Assembly (NCBI GenBank): GCA_003550305.1
Contig: QKYT01000207.1
Span: 96,247 to 160,246 of the forward strand
DNA: 64,000 nucleotides
Reading direction: 5' to 3'
Source of the DNA: Glomus cerebriforme
Lineage: Eukaryota; Glomeromycota; Glomeromycetes; Glomerales; Glomeraceae
Position 1 is the stretch's first letter. Each line of letters begins with the position of its first letter. Under the pieces are notes generated by a model, which was not told the DNA's origin, ran no database searches, and saw only the letters and a program-made list of their open reading frames with translations. Shown piece after piece: positions 1 through 11,464 of this stretch. The position numbers were made by a program, and so were the translations under genes.

Positions 1-197
1 TCTCATATTGATAGCCGGGAAATTTCTAATTTTTATAAGTACTGTTTATAAAGAGAAGAAAAAATTTTAAAGGTTAATAAAAAAGAAAATAGATCACTAT
101 AAATTGTTAAAATAGTTAAAATAGTTTATCACGTGTATATTTAATGAGTGACGCTCCTGGGGATTACCCATTTATTTCATGGGGAGGGGAATACCAT

Positions 198-224
198 GGT
201 TTTTTTCCCTTCGGGAAAAAAACC
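198..224. repeat. Perfect hairpin inside a longer inverted repeat
   Basis: Seven T and three C are followed by TTC and then three G and seven A, giving perfect arms; GG/CC extend the stem. It lies in a wider imperfect inverted repeat (about 171-250) whose outer arms both carry the ATTTCATGGGGAG motif or its complement. It resembles a small MITE or foldback element. No gene is recognisable in 1-970 otherwise. Confidence 0.6.
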
Positions 225-973
225 CTATTAATCCCAACTCCCCATGAAATTAATAATACTTATTGTTGCTGCAGGACCGACCCCGTTATCAGAATGCGTA
301 TTTTTAACAGATTTTAAGGCAAATATGAACATTTCACATCATCTAGAAATTATATATTTGTTATAGATGATGTGTACTGAAAAGAATGTAATTGAAACAA
401 TATTTTTTTTTTAAACAAATATTATTTGCGCAAAAATAAATCATATGATTAAAGGTCAGGAGACCAGTTTGCTTATTTTTTCTAATAATTATTCAGTGTC
501 AAGTGTTAATTTTGCGTACTGATCTTATAAAAAACACTTGCGTACAGCTATTAGTAAAATCTTAAAAAGTCACCTTACCCCTACATATATATTTCGAGGT
601 CCTGTTGCTGTGCTTAAAAGTTTCTTATAGGCAAAATGATAAACGAACATTAGTTATCAAATAAACTACTAACAATTTAAATCAATATAAATACTTCAAA
701 TAAATTTTATTAAAAGTTTATTTATAAAAAAAATATATTTGCCAACATTTTTATTTACCAACTTTCTTTTTAATATTCTTATTCTAGTAATATTTATTTA
801 TGAGAAATACTTGGACGTCAAAATAATAATAATAAGTAAGTTACAAGTAGATTGATTTTTTGGATTATGTTTTACACTGGCAAAATAATATTAATTAAGA
901 GATACTGATCAGATATATATGAATTTGCTGTAAAAATTACGAAATTTATATATATTAAATAAATATCAATACC

Positions 974-1310
974 ATGGCAAATTTAGAGTATAGCTTCACT
1001 ACTCCAGCTATTAACGATGACCATTACACAAAATCAGCAAATTTCTGTGCTGTTTCTACTATTTCCAATCTATCAAATACTTTCGTAGACGTAATTAATA
1101 CATCTAAATATATAAGTTATTTAAAAAAAAAATATGATAACTATATTAAGATTTAATATTTGTTAGTCTTCATGAAATACAAAATTCTATTACTAAAGAA
1201 GAATGGGCCAATGAAAAAAAAATAATCCAAAAGAAGATAAGAAGATTGGAAAGATTTTCTTCATTTAATACCATATGATATATATTGGACTTATCAAGCA
1301 AGTAAATAAT
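974..1310 (+). pseudogene. Unrecognised coding fragment
   Basis: A short frame starts with ATG (MANLEYSF) and runs 60 residues to a stop at about 1156. A second stretch (about 1170-1280) has coding-like composition and reads ITKEEWANEKKIIQKK and then RRLERF, a charged helix-like segment in another frame. The two may be parts of one decayed gene or of an unrecognised intron-containing gene. The family is not recognised, no ORF of ordinary length exists, and the call rests on composition only. Confidence 0.25.
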
Positions 1311-1469
1311 TTTTATATTTTTTATAAGACTTACATTTTAATAGTTTTTATAACTTGTCGTGATCAGTTGAATGCGGAATTTTAAGTTTCACATGTAATT
1401 GGCAATAAATAAATACTAAAATTGTCCGATCCAAGCGTATATGATTTATTAGTTTTGCAATTCGACAAA

Positions 1470-1655
1470 TTTAATTGATCAAAATCAATCCACTCAAAAT
1501 AATCCATACTCTCATTAGCGTTTAGTTGAGTATGTTTTATAAATTCATCAATATTAAAATTACCGCTAGTCCAATTTTGAAAATTCTCCTTTAAAACTGC
1601 AATTTACACCATGCTGCTCAGTTCGTGATCTGTTACATTCTGAGCAATTATTATA
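1470..1655 (-). pseudogene. Relic of kinase-family exon 1
   Basis: On the minus strand this matches exon 1 of the kinase-like genes in the window: pieces of the C4 motif with an AWC-like core, then NWTSG, the IDEFIKHTQLNA stretch and the DYFEWIDFDQ segment. The frame is broken and neither the glycine-rich loop nor exon 2 follows. It is a dead fragment of the local family. It shows that the cluster once extended to the left edge of the window. Confidence 0.7.
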
Positions 1656-2419
1656 TCGATCATTTAAAAAAGTCACTTAAAGCCCAAGCCCAGGAGGGCT
1701 TAACGAAAGAAATGATTCAATTGATTGGTCCAGAATTTTTTTTTAATTTTTTTTAAGATATTTTTTTTTGGTTTTTAACTAAAAAAAAATATCTTAAAAA
1801 ATCCATCATCAATCATTTATATACTAAACTTATAAAAACAACCCCTCCCTTTTTATAGTCACATAATATGATTTTTTATAATCGCACCTATTTTTTCGGG
1901 TTGACTGTACTTTCTTTTTTAGGAGAATATTTTTAAGAATTATCCCTATAAAAGTTTATCCGTTATATTTCTTTTTCAATGAATCTGACACGTGATTAGT
2001 TTAATATATAAATTTTCATTTTTATAACTTCAAATACTTATTATCTAATCATTATTAATATTATGATATTTGCTTATATAAACTGAGAGAAAAATGTTTA
2101 AAATGTTATTAAAAAATATCGATATAAAAAGAGAATATAGATAATAAGTATAACCTCCGTTGTATGTATGGTATGGTGTTAAATTGATAAATATGGTAAG
2201 TATTGTGCTGACTATACTCGATATAAAAAGAAAGTATAAAATTGATGTACTTTTCCTTCAGGGTGAATTCTTTTAGAACCTCCGGTGAATATCTCACAAC
2301 ATGTCGATAATATCATCCCCATTGGAATGATCAAGGTTTTGGTATAAGTTGTGTTTTATGTAATATTTCATAATTATTAATCAAAATTATTGATCAGAAA
2401 CAGTACTATAATTTTCATC

Positions 2420-2810
2420 ACGTAAACTCTGGCACAATGTCCATAAATTTGATTTGAGCTTTCATTTTCAAGATCAAAGATGGTTCATAAAGGCCTACAT
2501 CACCAATATAAGCATCTGTAGAAATTTTTTCGACCTCGATAAGCACATTATCAACTTTCCTTCAGGATGAATTCTTTCAAGACCTCCGTTGCCATTTTCG
2601 AAATTTCATGACTACCATGTAATCATATAACTAGATGCTAGATTCATGCTTCAAGACATTTCAAAGCAAAAATCGTAGATTCGCCGGCTCTAGTCCATTT
2701 TTGCGCTTCATCATCCCAAATCCGTCTAGGTCCTTCCATCCAAAGTTCTGAATAGATCCAAATCCATTTAAACTCTAATATTTCAAATTTCTCAAACGAA
2801 ATCTACTCCA
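2420..2810 (-). pseudogene. Divergent kinase-family relic
   Basis: Read on the minus strand, 2661-2790 gives IYSELWMEGPRRIWDDEAQK followed by WTRAGES, the counterpart of the N-lobe block IYSAVWLEGPKWxLDEEAExW. Further on, 2440-2570 gives a GLERIH-like piece, then VEVEKISTDAYIGDVGLYEP, the counterpart of the catalytic and DFG region (ILVE...KIADTGLHGP). The pieces are in different frames and most of the C-lobe is missing. It is more divergent from the intact genes than they are from each other, so it is probably an older copy. The flanks at 2810-3240 show nothing recognisable. Confidence 0.6.
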
Positions 2811-3242
2811 AAAGTCACAAGTTTTGGAAACATTTATTGGATAAATATTGTCTCCTGGTGTCTAATAGAAAAATATTTCCTTCATGGAATTAGTTTCACA
2901 TTCTTTATACCATCCGAGAATGATCCTGGGCTTACTTGCACCACCCGAAATTTAAACTATGATTTATCAGAAATTTACAAAATCCAACAATTCCAACAGG
3001 GTAAGTACGTTAAGTGATTAAGTGTAATAACAAATATCCAAAAAAACCTGTTAATAACGAGAAGAAAAGCAAAATTTAATTTGATTAACGTTACCTGCTA
3101 TTAGTGTTGTTAATATTAGCTAATGTATGTAAGGTTAATTTAATAAATATCCATCTTCATTAGCTCATGAAAAAAAAAATTTTCAGAATAAATATTTTTT
3201 TAATATGCAAAAAAAAAAAAAATAATAATAATTGAAAAATTT

Positions 3243-3706
3243 GTGATGCGATCAACAAAATACAAGGTCAAACACAAGTACCTATTATACGACACTTGCC
3301 GGAATTATTATTACACGCATTTTACATGGATCATTCACAAAATAATCTTGGTGATGTTCACAATTACAATAATAGTTAGTTTTTTTACCATATATTTTTC
3401 CTGCGCACTTGAGTGTTCCTCCTGATTATAATTATCAAACAATCCATGTCCGATGACGTTCCAAATAATAATGCTACTATTTCTCTTGACTATAATTATC
3501 AGTCTAATGACGTTTCAAACGATAGTGTCATTATTTCTTCCAACAATTATTATCAGAATCTATACAACTCTCTGTCCACTCCTGACCATAATCGTTAGCA
3601 ATACGACGCTTCGTGCAATATTTCCCTTTATGGCTCTCAGCAGCAGTATATGTCCAATGGTACTTCAAATGATAGTTTTGTTGTAAATGGCCACACAACA
3701 TACTAG
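3243..3706 (+). pseudogene. Asn/Ser/Tyr-rich coding relic
   Basis: From 3443 a frame reads MSDDVPNNNATISLDYNYQS and continues rich in Asn, Ser, Tyr and Gln, with phrases such as SSNNYYQNLYNSLSTPDHNR. It then meets an in-frame TAG at 3596 and continues in the same frame to about 3706 (QYDASCNISLYGSQQQYMSN). Upstream, 3243-3400 in another frame also looks coding (MDHSQNNLGDVHNYNNS). The low-complexity polar composition is typical of the unstructured tail of a fungal regulatory protein. No DNA-binding domain is visible and no function can be assigned. The stop and frame changes suggest decay. Confidence 0.3.
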
Positions 3707-3708
3707 GT

Positions 3709-3752
3709 TGCTATATATATCATGTGGCCGAAGGCCACGTGATATAATAGCA
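3709..3752. repeat. Long near-perfect hairpin
   Basis: Arms of 20-21 nt around a GAA loop: the left arm ends CATGTGGCC and the right arm begins GGCCACGTGATAT. Both outer ends are TGCTAT/ATAGCA. It could be a foldback element or an extruding cruciform. It lies immediately after the Asn/Ser/Tyr-rich relic and before the short repeats at 3753-4030. Confidence 0.7.
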
Positions 3753-4030
3753 TCCTACTAACGCATATTACGCATAGTAACATGCGCTCAAACTAGTGCA
3801 TGTTACATCCAGTAACTTGCGCAATTACTAACGCATGTTACATCCGGTAACGCGCGCTCAAACTTTTGAATATAACAGATAAGTTTTTAATAGTTGTTTG
3901 TTGGAATCGAGCCAACAAACAACAAAAATTTGCAGAAAAGAAAAGAAAGACTACGCGCTGTCACTAACGCATGTTACATAGGAAAATTATTCATCTATTG
4001 GCACTAGCGCATATTACGTATTCTTTAATG
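3753..4030. repeat. Tandem ACTAACGCATGTTAC-type repeats
   Basis: The motif ACTAACGCATRTTACRY recurs at about 3758, 3828, 3964 and 4003, with related CATGTTACATCC(A/G)GTAAC and GCGCTCAAACT spacers. Copies are imperfect and partly inverted. The GC-containing words stand out in otherwise very AT-rich DNA. Function unknown. Confidence 0.55.
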
Positions 4031-4140
4031 CGCCAAGTTGGGCCAGAATTAAAAAAATTGGGCACGTGACATTTAATGATGGACCATGGTCCGACCATAG
4101 AGGTTATAACCTTTGATGATCACCTGAATGGGGTGCACCA

Positions 4141-4357
4141 AAAATTGTTGAAGTCCTGAATTGAACAATGATGCGTGGATCAACAACATACATGCATATT
4201 TGTTTCGGACTTTGTCATTATGACAGTTTATTTTTATCAATTTGATGCACTTAAATGATATTTATAATCTATTAATAACTTATAATGATATCAAAATTCA
4301 AGATGGATGGTAATGGTTATAATCATTTTTTATGACAGACCAATTTCTTTTATAAGT
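4141..4357 (+). repeat. Long inverted repeat, copy 1
   Basis: About 217 bp that recur in inverted orientation at 8760-8998 with only a few differences and two short insertions in the other copy. Shared landmarks include ATATTTGTTTCGGACTTTGT and GACAGACCAATTTCTTTTAT. The pair encloses the 178-residue gene and kinase K1. It may be a repeat family, or the ends of a 4.9-kb composite unit. Confidence 0.8.
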
Positions 4358-5081
4358 GAATTCAATAATCAAAAACAAAATCTCTTAATTAAAAGGATAT
4401 TTTGAACCATAAAAATGAGAAGTTTACTTAAATGTTAAAATTCATATAAACGACTTAAAAATTTTTTTAATTATACGTACCATTTATAACCTTTCTTGCA
4501 AATATACAAATTAATATATATACAGAATTAAAATATTTATGTCGTGTAACTGTCAGAATGACTATTACTAGTTGTCATTTGTATATTTTGTGAGGAAAAC
4601 ATACATCTATAAAAGAACCATAAAATCTTAATATTCCGCAGGAATATTAATATAAGATTTTATAATTTTATTGCATTTCTATTTTCAAGAAAAATTGATA
4701 ATACTTAAAATAAAATTTTGTATACATAGTAAAATTTATTAAACTGTTTTTTTACTTGATTTGTCATAATAATTTATAATTATCGTGTGACACGTTGAAT
4801 AGTAAATAATAGCTTATTTATTGATATTTTAAAATAACCAAAATAACCAACTTATTGGCAATTATGTTAAATATACGGAGCACGATAATGTAATATAACA
4901 TTTCACAATTTTTATAAAACTAAGTTACAGAATATCAAGTTTGATAATGATAGTTAATCAAATTTATTTATTAAATAAAGGGAAAAATAAGTTAATTCGT
5001 AACAAAAAAAATTATAAACATCAAATATTTATCAAAAAACTATGAAATATGAATTCCATCGGAGATTCTTTCGATCCTTTC

Positions 5082-5618
5082 TTAGATATTGGTGTTAATA
5101 TGATCTTGAGTATAATCTAAAGATTGATTGACAATATTATTATCCGCCATGGGTTGTTGAGAAGTATCAATTGGTGCCAAATAATTAGCTAAATCATGTT
5201 TTAAATGGAATTCCAAATTAACTTTATGTTCTTCAAAAAAAACTTCCTGTTGTTGTTCATTAAAGCTCAGATCGATATCATAATTAATTTTATTCAACAT
5301 ACGAATAATAAAAGTATACGAAACTACTTCACAAATAATTTTGTAAATTTTTTTATCATCAGGTTGTTGATAATAAAATACGTGTAAATTATTTTGTTGA
5401 ACGAAATTTTGAGTTACGCAATCGTGATTTCTCAAAAGACGAGAAACTATCTCAAATGGAGTTTCTTCACAAGTGATATGGTAAATTTGAAAATCGTTGT
5501 ATGCCTTGTAAAAAAAAGAATATCTAACCATAGCAACGTTTTCTTGAGGTTGAGAGATATTATTAGAAGAAAGAACTTGAGGTGCAGTGTTAGATTCGTA
5601 TTGTTGATTAGTATTCAT
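5082..5618 (-). CDS. Uncharacterised protein, 178 residues
   Basis: An intact ATG-to-stop frame with no in-frame break. The protein opens with a polar Gln/Asn-rich segment (residues 1-28). A central folded-looking region of about 120 residues follows, with alternating hydrophobic and charged stretches (YSFFYKAYNDFQIYHITCEE; CEVVSYTFIIRMLNKI). It ends in another polar Asn/Gln-rich tail. There is no signal peptide or membrane segment, and I do not recognise a domain. The start is the first ATG, just inside a 9-10-bp inverted repeat (5619-5645). It sits between the two copies of the long inverted repeat and is the only non-kinase, non-transposon frame in the window that looks complete. AT-rich codon use matches the neighbours. 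Confidence 0.65.
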   Translation of the reverse strand: MNTNQQYESNTAPQVLSSNNISQPQENVAMVRYSFFYKAYNDFQIYHITCEETPFEIVSRLLRNHDCVTQNFVQQNNLHVFYYQQPDDKKIYKIICEVVSYTFIIRMLNKINYDIDLSFNEQQQEVFFEEHKVNLEFHLKHDLANYLAPIDTSQQPMADNNIVNQSLDYTQDHINTNI

Positions 5619-5645
5619 ATTGCAAAAATTATTTCTTTTTGCAAT
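5619..5645. promoter_or_regulatory. Perfect inverted repeat at the start of the 178-residue gene
   Basis: ATTGCAAAAA and TTTTTGCAAT are separated by 7 bp, directly abutting the ATG of the minus-strand gene ending at 5618. It could form a 5'-leader hairpin or be a protein-binding palindrome. Its location decides the interest, not any known motif. Confidence 0.4.
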
Positions 5646-6353
5646 AAATTTTAACGAAATGTGTCTATGATACGTACAGTATAATGGTCAAAAATGATTT
5701 TTTATAAATTTTATTCAACCAAATTTTTCAAATTTTGAAATTTTTAGATGATGTTCACCCTCTCTATTTATAAAACAAATTAACAGAAAAGTGATCTTCA
5801 AGATATTATCTGTTATGGCCGTACAATGTTCAATGTTATTACAACATTAAACAGGCCAGAACTATTAAAAATAATTGTTTAATCCAGAAAAAAACTGGAA
5901 TGGGATTCCATATAAAAATTTTTTAAAAAAGTTACTACTATAAATTTTAATGATATCAAATGATATCAGTATTTAAAACGAAAGAAATAATCCCTGCATC
6001 TACAAATCTTATAATGTCTTACAACCTATTCTGTTTATTAAATAATTGAACTCAAAATAAACAAAGTAAATTGAACTATTTAAAAATCGAAAATCGAAAT
6101 GTGACCCTTTTTTGCACCGATCGACATTATATTTACTGTATAATACTATAATATTATAATTGACATAAAGTTCTTGGGTGGATAATTTTTTTTTTGGACA
6201 AACTAGCATAATTCCACATTTGGAATATATGCTGTATTCTTGACCATAACGTTATACAGTACACTGGATAAAGCAAATCATTCACATGCATCATCTTATC
6301 AAGAGTAACTTTATGGGACTCACGTGTAAATTGATATTTGTCTGAACGGGATT

Positions 6354-6600
6354 TTAAGTACCAAAATAAACATGTTCTATTGCTTTCTCTAATCTTTCAT
6401 CTGAAGGAACACCTAAGAAAAAAACTTTACGGAGGTGATGTACACTGTATCTGATAAAATATTTGTAATACAATGAAACATAAAACAAAATAATTTTGTG
6501 TAAAAAAACTTGCCTGGGTTGGCGAATTGACAACAAATCTTTAATATTTTGTGTGACAAATCCATAACGCAGACAACAATGAAATTACCAAATCTTTATA
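6354..6600 (-). pseudogene. Two-exon gene fragment, unknown family
   Basis: On the minus strand, 6522-6570 reads RYGFVTQNIKDLLSIRQPR. A GC donor (CAG/GCAAGT) and an acceptor (TTTATCAG) would then join it in frame to SVHHLRKVFFLGVPSDERLE and on to KAIEHVYFGT and a stop. The join restores one smooth reading frame across a roughly 65-bp AT-rich intron. No ATG or upstream exon could be found, because a stop lies just upstream near 6586. It therefore looks like the 3' end of a truncated gene. The family is not recognised. The rest of 5650-6350 shows nothing. Confidence 0.35.
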
Positions 6601-6788
6601 TTATTATCATCAATTTGCCAGCAACCTGATAGCAGGGTTATAATACGTTTTTATGAAATTTACGAATTGATAGACACGATCACGTGATTCGCAGTAGTTA
6701 TGACTATCGAAGAATTCCGCATTTTGACCACGAATTGTGATATTCTGTTTTGGAAATTATGAATTCGAAATCATGTTTGTTTTCCTAT

Positions 6789-6819
6789 TATCCTAGACAC
6801 TATTTTTATCTAGGATAAT
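6789..6819. repeat. Perfect 10-bp-arm hairpin
   Basis: TTATCCTAGA is followed after 11 bp by TCTAGGATAA. It lies 15 bp left of the MITE at 6834-6983 and may be part of the same foldback unit. Confidence 0.5.
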
Positions 6820-6833
6820 AATAATCTAACCGC

Positions 6834-6983
6834 CAAAGGAAACATTACTAAATATCACCGCACCAGCATTAGAGTGGAATTTTGGGCAAAGTTTCATTCC
6901 ATTGTTAATTCTGCCCAAATTTCCATCCTAATGCTGATGCGGTAACAATCACCTGCGGTGACATTTAGCAACATTTCGCCTTC
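6834..6983. mobile_element. MITE-like inverted-repeat element, about 150 bp
   Basis: The two ends fold on each other over most of their length. The left arm has CTAAATATCACCGCA and the right arm, reversed, has CTAAATGTCACCGCA. The inner arms share CAGCATTAG and TTTGGGCA. The right arm carries an extra short duplication around the ACCGCA word. There is no coding capacity. It lies 250 bp downstream of K1. Confidence 0.65.
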
Positions 6984-7234
6984 AATAGTCACGGGAAGAC
7001 GCTCCTACTGTCCCGTGACTTTAGAATCATAGAAATTATTCGGTTTGTTTACTACAAAAATTCGTTGCCAATTTTTAATAAAGTTATTTGCCATAACAAT
7101 TTTTTTCTAAAATTGTCATCGATAAAATTCTTCATTACAAAGAATTTTATCTAAATTTTTGAAAAATTAAAAATTTTTTAATATGGTCAAAATTTATTAT
7201 TAAAAAAAAAAGTTAAAAAATAAAAACAAATTAC

Positions 7235-8687
7235 TTATGATTGTTTAAATATGGATAATGGACGACTAATATAAATTGCTTTCTCGTGACATGGTAAAAT
7301 ATTAAAATTTTTATATTTTTCTAAATTTAAAAATTTAGTCTCTTCAGCAGCATCGAATTGATCAGATAATTCAGATGAATTAGGATCATCACACGTCGCT
7401 GAAACCCAATTTCCAATACATTCACAAATTTGGGATGCAGTTGGCCTATTTGAAGGATTAGCATCTAAACATTGTAACATTAAACTAGAATAAACAGGTG
7501 GAGTTCCACTTACAACACTTGGTCTTAATCCTGAGCAGATTTCTTGAATAAGTTGATTATCATGGGGTTTATCATAATAAGGACGTACACCAGCTGACAA
7601 CATCCACATAATCATCCCAAAACTGTAGATATCTGATGCTTTTGTTGTCAAATATTCATTAAATATCTCTGGGGCAACAAAAGGTATTACGCCATAAATT
7701 TGTTGAGATGATGCTTGTTTATCATCAACAGGTCCATGTAATCCAGTATCAGCGATTCTAGCATCAACTGAATCCATTTCATTTTCAACTAAAATATTTC
7801 CTCCATGTAAATTTCCATGAATAAGATCAAGTTCATGAATGACATTAAGGCCTGTAGATATTGACCATAACATTTCTATTATATCTCTCCAACAAAGAAA
7901 TCCCATAGTTTCTTCAAGATATGAGTACAAGTTCCCGTTTTTATAATGTCTTATAACGAACATATAACATGACGTTGGATCTTTGGCTATACCAAAGCAA
8001 TTTGCAAGTGCTCCACTTTGCAAGCATTTGTGATACCTGTATAACTTTTTGTATTAGTCAAAAAAAACAAAAGAAAATAAATAAAAAAGTTATTTGAAAT
8101 CACACCAGGGACGCAACCATCATGATTACGTAATTATGTTACGCCATAGAAAATTAAAAACGTTATTTATATGACTTAACACAATTACGCAAGCAAAGCT
8201 TGCGCCTCTAATTGGTTTGACCAACACTCACTTGATTTATAAATTCTTGATTCATGTTCTGAGAATCATCTAATCGCTTTAGAATAACCTTAATTGGACC
8301 ATTACGGGACCATACATCGGCTTCTTCATCAAGATTCCACCTTGGACCTTCCAGCCATACAGCGGAATAAATTGTGCTGAAGGCACCTCGTTTATTAGTA
8401 TTCTTAACCAAGTCGAATTGCTCAAAATCAATCCATTCGAGATAGTCCATGCCCTCTTTAGCATTTAATTGAGTATATCTAATGAACTCATCTAATTTAG
8501 TATTACCACTAGTCCAACCGGGAAAATGTTCTTTCAAATTTACAATATCACAAGTTTCACACCATGCTACCGCAATTCGTTTTTTTTTGCAATCTGAACA
8601 TTCGCCATAGTTACTACATGATTGCTTTGCGTTTGAAACGATTTCATGAGAACCGAAATCGTATAAAGAGTATGACTGATTTTCCAT
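7235..8687 (-). CDS. Kinase-like protein K1 (TKL family, predicted pseudokinase)
   Basis: Two exons: 8687-8232 and 8044-7235, with a 187-bp phase-0 intron (GTGAGT...AAAAAG). About 421 residues. Exon 1 has a C4 motif (YGECSDC...AWCETCD, residues 26-48), the WTSGN...DEFIRYTQLNA linker, a glycine loop reduced to KRGAFSTIYSA, and the ATP lysine in VILKRLDD. Exon 2 starts LYRYHKCLQ and contains HGNLHGGNILVE where active kinases have HRDLxxxN. The catalytic Asp is therefore Asn, while the loop Asn is kept. IADTGLHGP replaces DFG with the Asp kept, and FVAPEIF is the APE motif. The helix-C Glu position is Gln (EFINQ). The fold should be intact, but phosphotransfer is unlikely. Its 5' flank runs into the inverted repeat at 8760-8998. 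Confidence 0.85.
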
Positions 8688-8759
8688 AAAAGGACAATCA
8701 AAGTTTTAATTGCAAAAAAAAACTTTAAAAACCTACCGAGCGATTTAAGACTTTTGGTC

Positions 8760-8998
8760 GCTTATAAAAGAAATTGGTCTGTCATAAAAAATGATTATAA
8801 CCATTATCATCCATCTTTGATTTTGATATCATTATAAGCTATTAATAGATTATCTACTTTCATAAATATCATTTAAGTATATCAAATTGATAAAAATAAA
8901 CAGTCATAATGACAAAGTCCGAAACAAATATGCATGCATGTTGCTGATCTACGCATCATTCGCATCATTGTTCAATTCAGGACTTCAACCAATTTTTG
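8760..8998 (-). repeat. Long inverted repeat, copy 2
   Basis: Inverted copy of 4141-4357 with two short insertions (one duplicating a GCGAATGAT-like word). It begins 73 bp upstream of the K1 start codon, so the K1 promoter lies partly inside repeat-derived sequence. Confidence 0.8.
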
Positions 8999-9000
8999 TT

Positions 9001-11235
9001 ATCTGTTATGACTAAATATTAATATTAATATAATATATTAGTTAGTTCCTTTTTAAACTTCCTAGTATATACATATGAAAAGTTAGTTAAAAAGCTTTAC
9101 TATAATGAAATTTTGTAAAAGAGACACAAAAATTTTGCTTTTTTTTTCTGTGAAAATAATAACGGTCAGAATCCGTTATCATCTAATTTCAGCCCATCTC
9201 AATAAGTCAAAAATGGTAACAATGAGTCATTTCATTCATTCATTTTTGTGATACAAATAAATTGATTGTAATGAACATTTATTAATAGATTAAATGAAGT
9301 ATTTTATTTTGTTTGCTGTAAAAAAGAACTATATACTAAAAATGTATTGTAATAAAAATTTTTTTATTTATTAATTATACCTTTTTGTAATCAAAATTTG
9401 TGCAGAACTTAGTAAAATTCTATAAATTAATATTTTGTCAATCATTAGAAATATTAATTAATTCAGAGTATTTAACAACCTGTTTATATAAAAAGCTTGA
9501 AAACTTATATCAAGTTTAATGGACTTCTTGAAAAACTGCATGTCAAAAATATCTTAGACTCTAATTTAAATCGCCAATCCGATAGATCAGATTTTGCTTA
9601 TTTATGTGTAACGAATGGCCGTTTCATATATATATAATATTGATAGTTACTTAATTCATCACAATAATTTCGATGTTGGCGGCAATAAGTTGGTATTATT
9701 AATATTAGAGTAGTTTTGTTTAAACACTTAAAATTGAAATTTATTACGTAAAAATTATGATCAATTATTTAATATTATCAGATAAAACAATATTATATTA
9801 TCAACTACAATAGCAAAACGGTACGTTAGATATAATTATGTTATTTGAATAAAGTTTCGGAAATTAAATCTCGATCGATCGTTTGTTGACGTTTTAAATG
9901 ATCTCAAACTAATCTTTTTTCGTTTTTTCATAATCTTAACCTATTGTAAACAATTAGAATGATAAACACATTGATGTTGATCGTTGAATTTAAATATACT
10001 ATATAAAATCCACACTGTATTTATATATTGAGTTTAAATTTTCGCATATAAACCAATTTCTTTTTATATTAAATTAAAAATAATGATTTTCTGGTTACAT
10101 ATATTGTACAGTATTTGCAAATTGCAACGAGCATACAATCCCGTTTCTTAAACTGTATTGGCTATTAATTGTGATCGACAAATATAGCATGTGTTATACC
10201 ACTTATACGGGATCAACAACAATAATAACAAAACTAAAATTCTAAGGTCCAATTTTACCTGCGAAGGATATATTTGTTAGCTTATGGGATATATTAAGAT
10301 AATATAGGCCGCTTAAAAATTGTTTCTTTTGATCAATTGCTATGCTAATTTGCCACAGCATAATGAAAAAAAACAAATAAATAAATTGTTACTCTAAAAA
10401 TATAATTATAATTATATAAAATGCCATGACATTTATTAGGTAATATTTTAGGGGTGGCCGGTGGGAATAAAGCAAAATCTTACGTGTTATGAAATTAATA
10501 TATGTCACTGTCCTTAGAAAATTAGTCAATTTCATATTTTGATAAACAAAATCTTTTGAAAGATATGATGGTAATAAAATTATCTTAAGAAATGTGGATT
10601 TTTCAATCTATAAAAAAACTGAATACCTCATCTATCTTTTAGAAATTTGTCTCGTTTATTGGAACCGCTGGTTCCAGAGATTTATGAAAAGTATCTAGAG
10701 TGCAAAAAAAAAAACGACAAATTGGACAAAACTTGAGATACTGTGAATTTGAAAGGATATTTTTCCAATTAGATTAGTAGAAATTATGGTTCACGTTGAA
10801 TCGTACCAAATCGCCGATTATTTACGGTATAACGATTTTAAAAATTCTTGACTTTATATTAATTTTTATACATTTTTCTTTAAATAAAAAATTTTATTGC
10901 TGACTAATTGACATTGAAATGTTCTGGGCTTGGCAAAAGTGTTGGACTTTTTTCTTTCAAATGACTCTTAGGCGTACAAAAAATAACAATAAAAGACTCT
11001 CTAATTTTTTTCAAGAAGAAACTTATAGGAAGCGAAAGTCACAATATTTTTATCATTAGCCGTACTATTAATAAAATTGTCCGTTAGTAATTCAGATGGC
11101 ACGCGCTCTGTTAATAAAAAGAAACTTAATAATGTTCGCATAGTTCAACTTGATAAAAATATTTGATAGATCTCTAAAATATTTTTAAATTATTCCCAAG
11201 TTTAAAAAATATTAATTACTCTCTACCGTCAACTT
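9001..11235. other. Gene-poor AT-rich interval
   Basis: No open frame with coding character, no RNA gene and no clear repeat was recognised on either strand; only homopolymer-rich AT sequence is present. Confidence 0.5.
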
Positions 11236-11464
11236 CCCCAGTATCACCGACACTTTTCCACCCCCACGTGATCATAGTAAAATATTTGTCACTCCACGTC
11301 ACACCTCTCCACTTTTCATTTTCACTAAGTCTTCCAGGGACTTAAAGTTTTTTCGAGGTGTGAAATCTCATTTGTCACGCCTTTATTTGTCACATAGTTA
11401 ATTTCTTAATGCCATAATGCCGGCCAAAAGTCACGTGGTGGTGGAAAAAGTGTCGGTAATATGG
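11236..11464. mobile_element. MITE-like element with CACGTGA-bearing ends
   Basis: The left end reads TATCACCGACACTTTTCCAC and then CCCCACGTGA. The right end, reversed, reads TTACCGACACTTTTTCCACC and then ACCACGTGA, so the arms match for about 35 bp. The interior holds a segment (11390-11445) with GTTAATTTCTTAATGCC and GGCCAAAAGT that recurs at 24936-24973 (inverted), 35995-36050 and, degraded, 53035-53110. It has no coding capacity and is probably non-autonomous. Confidence 0.7.
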
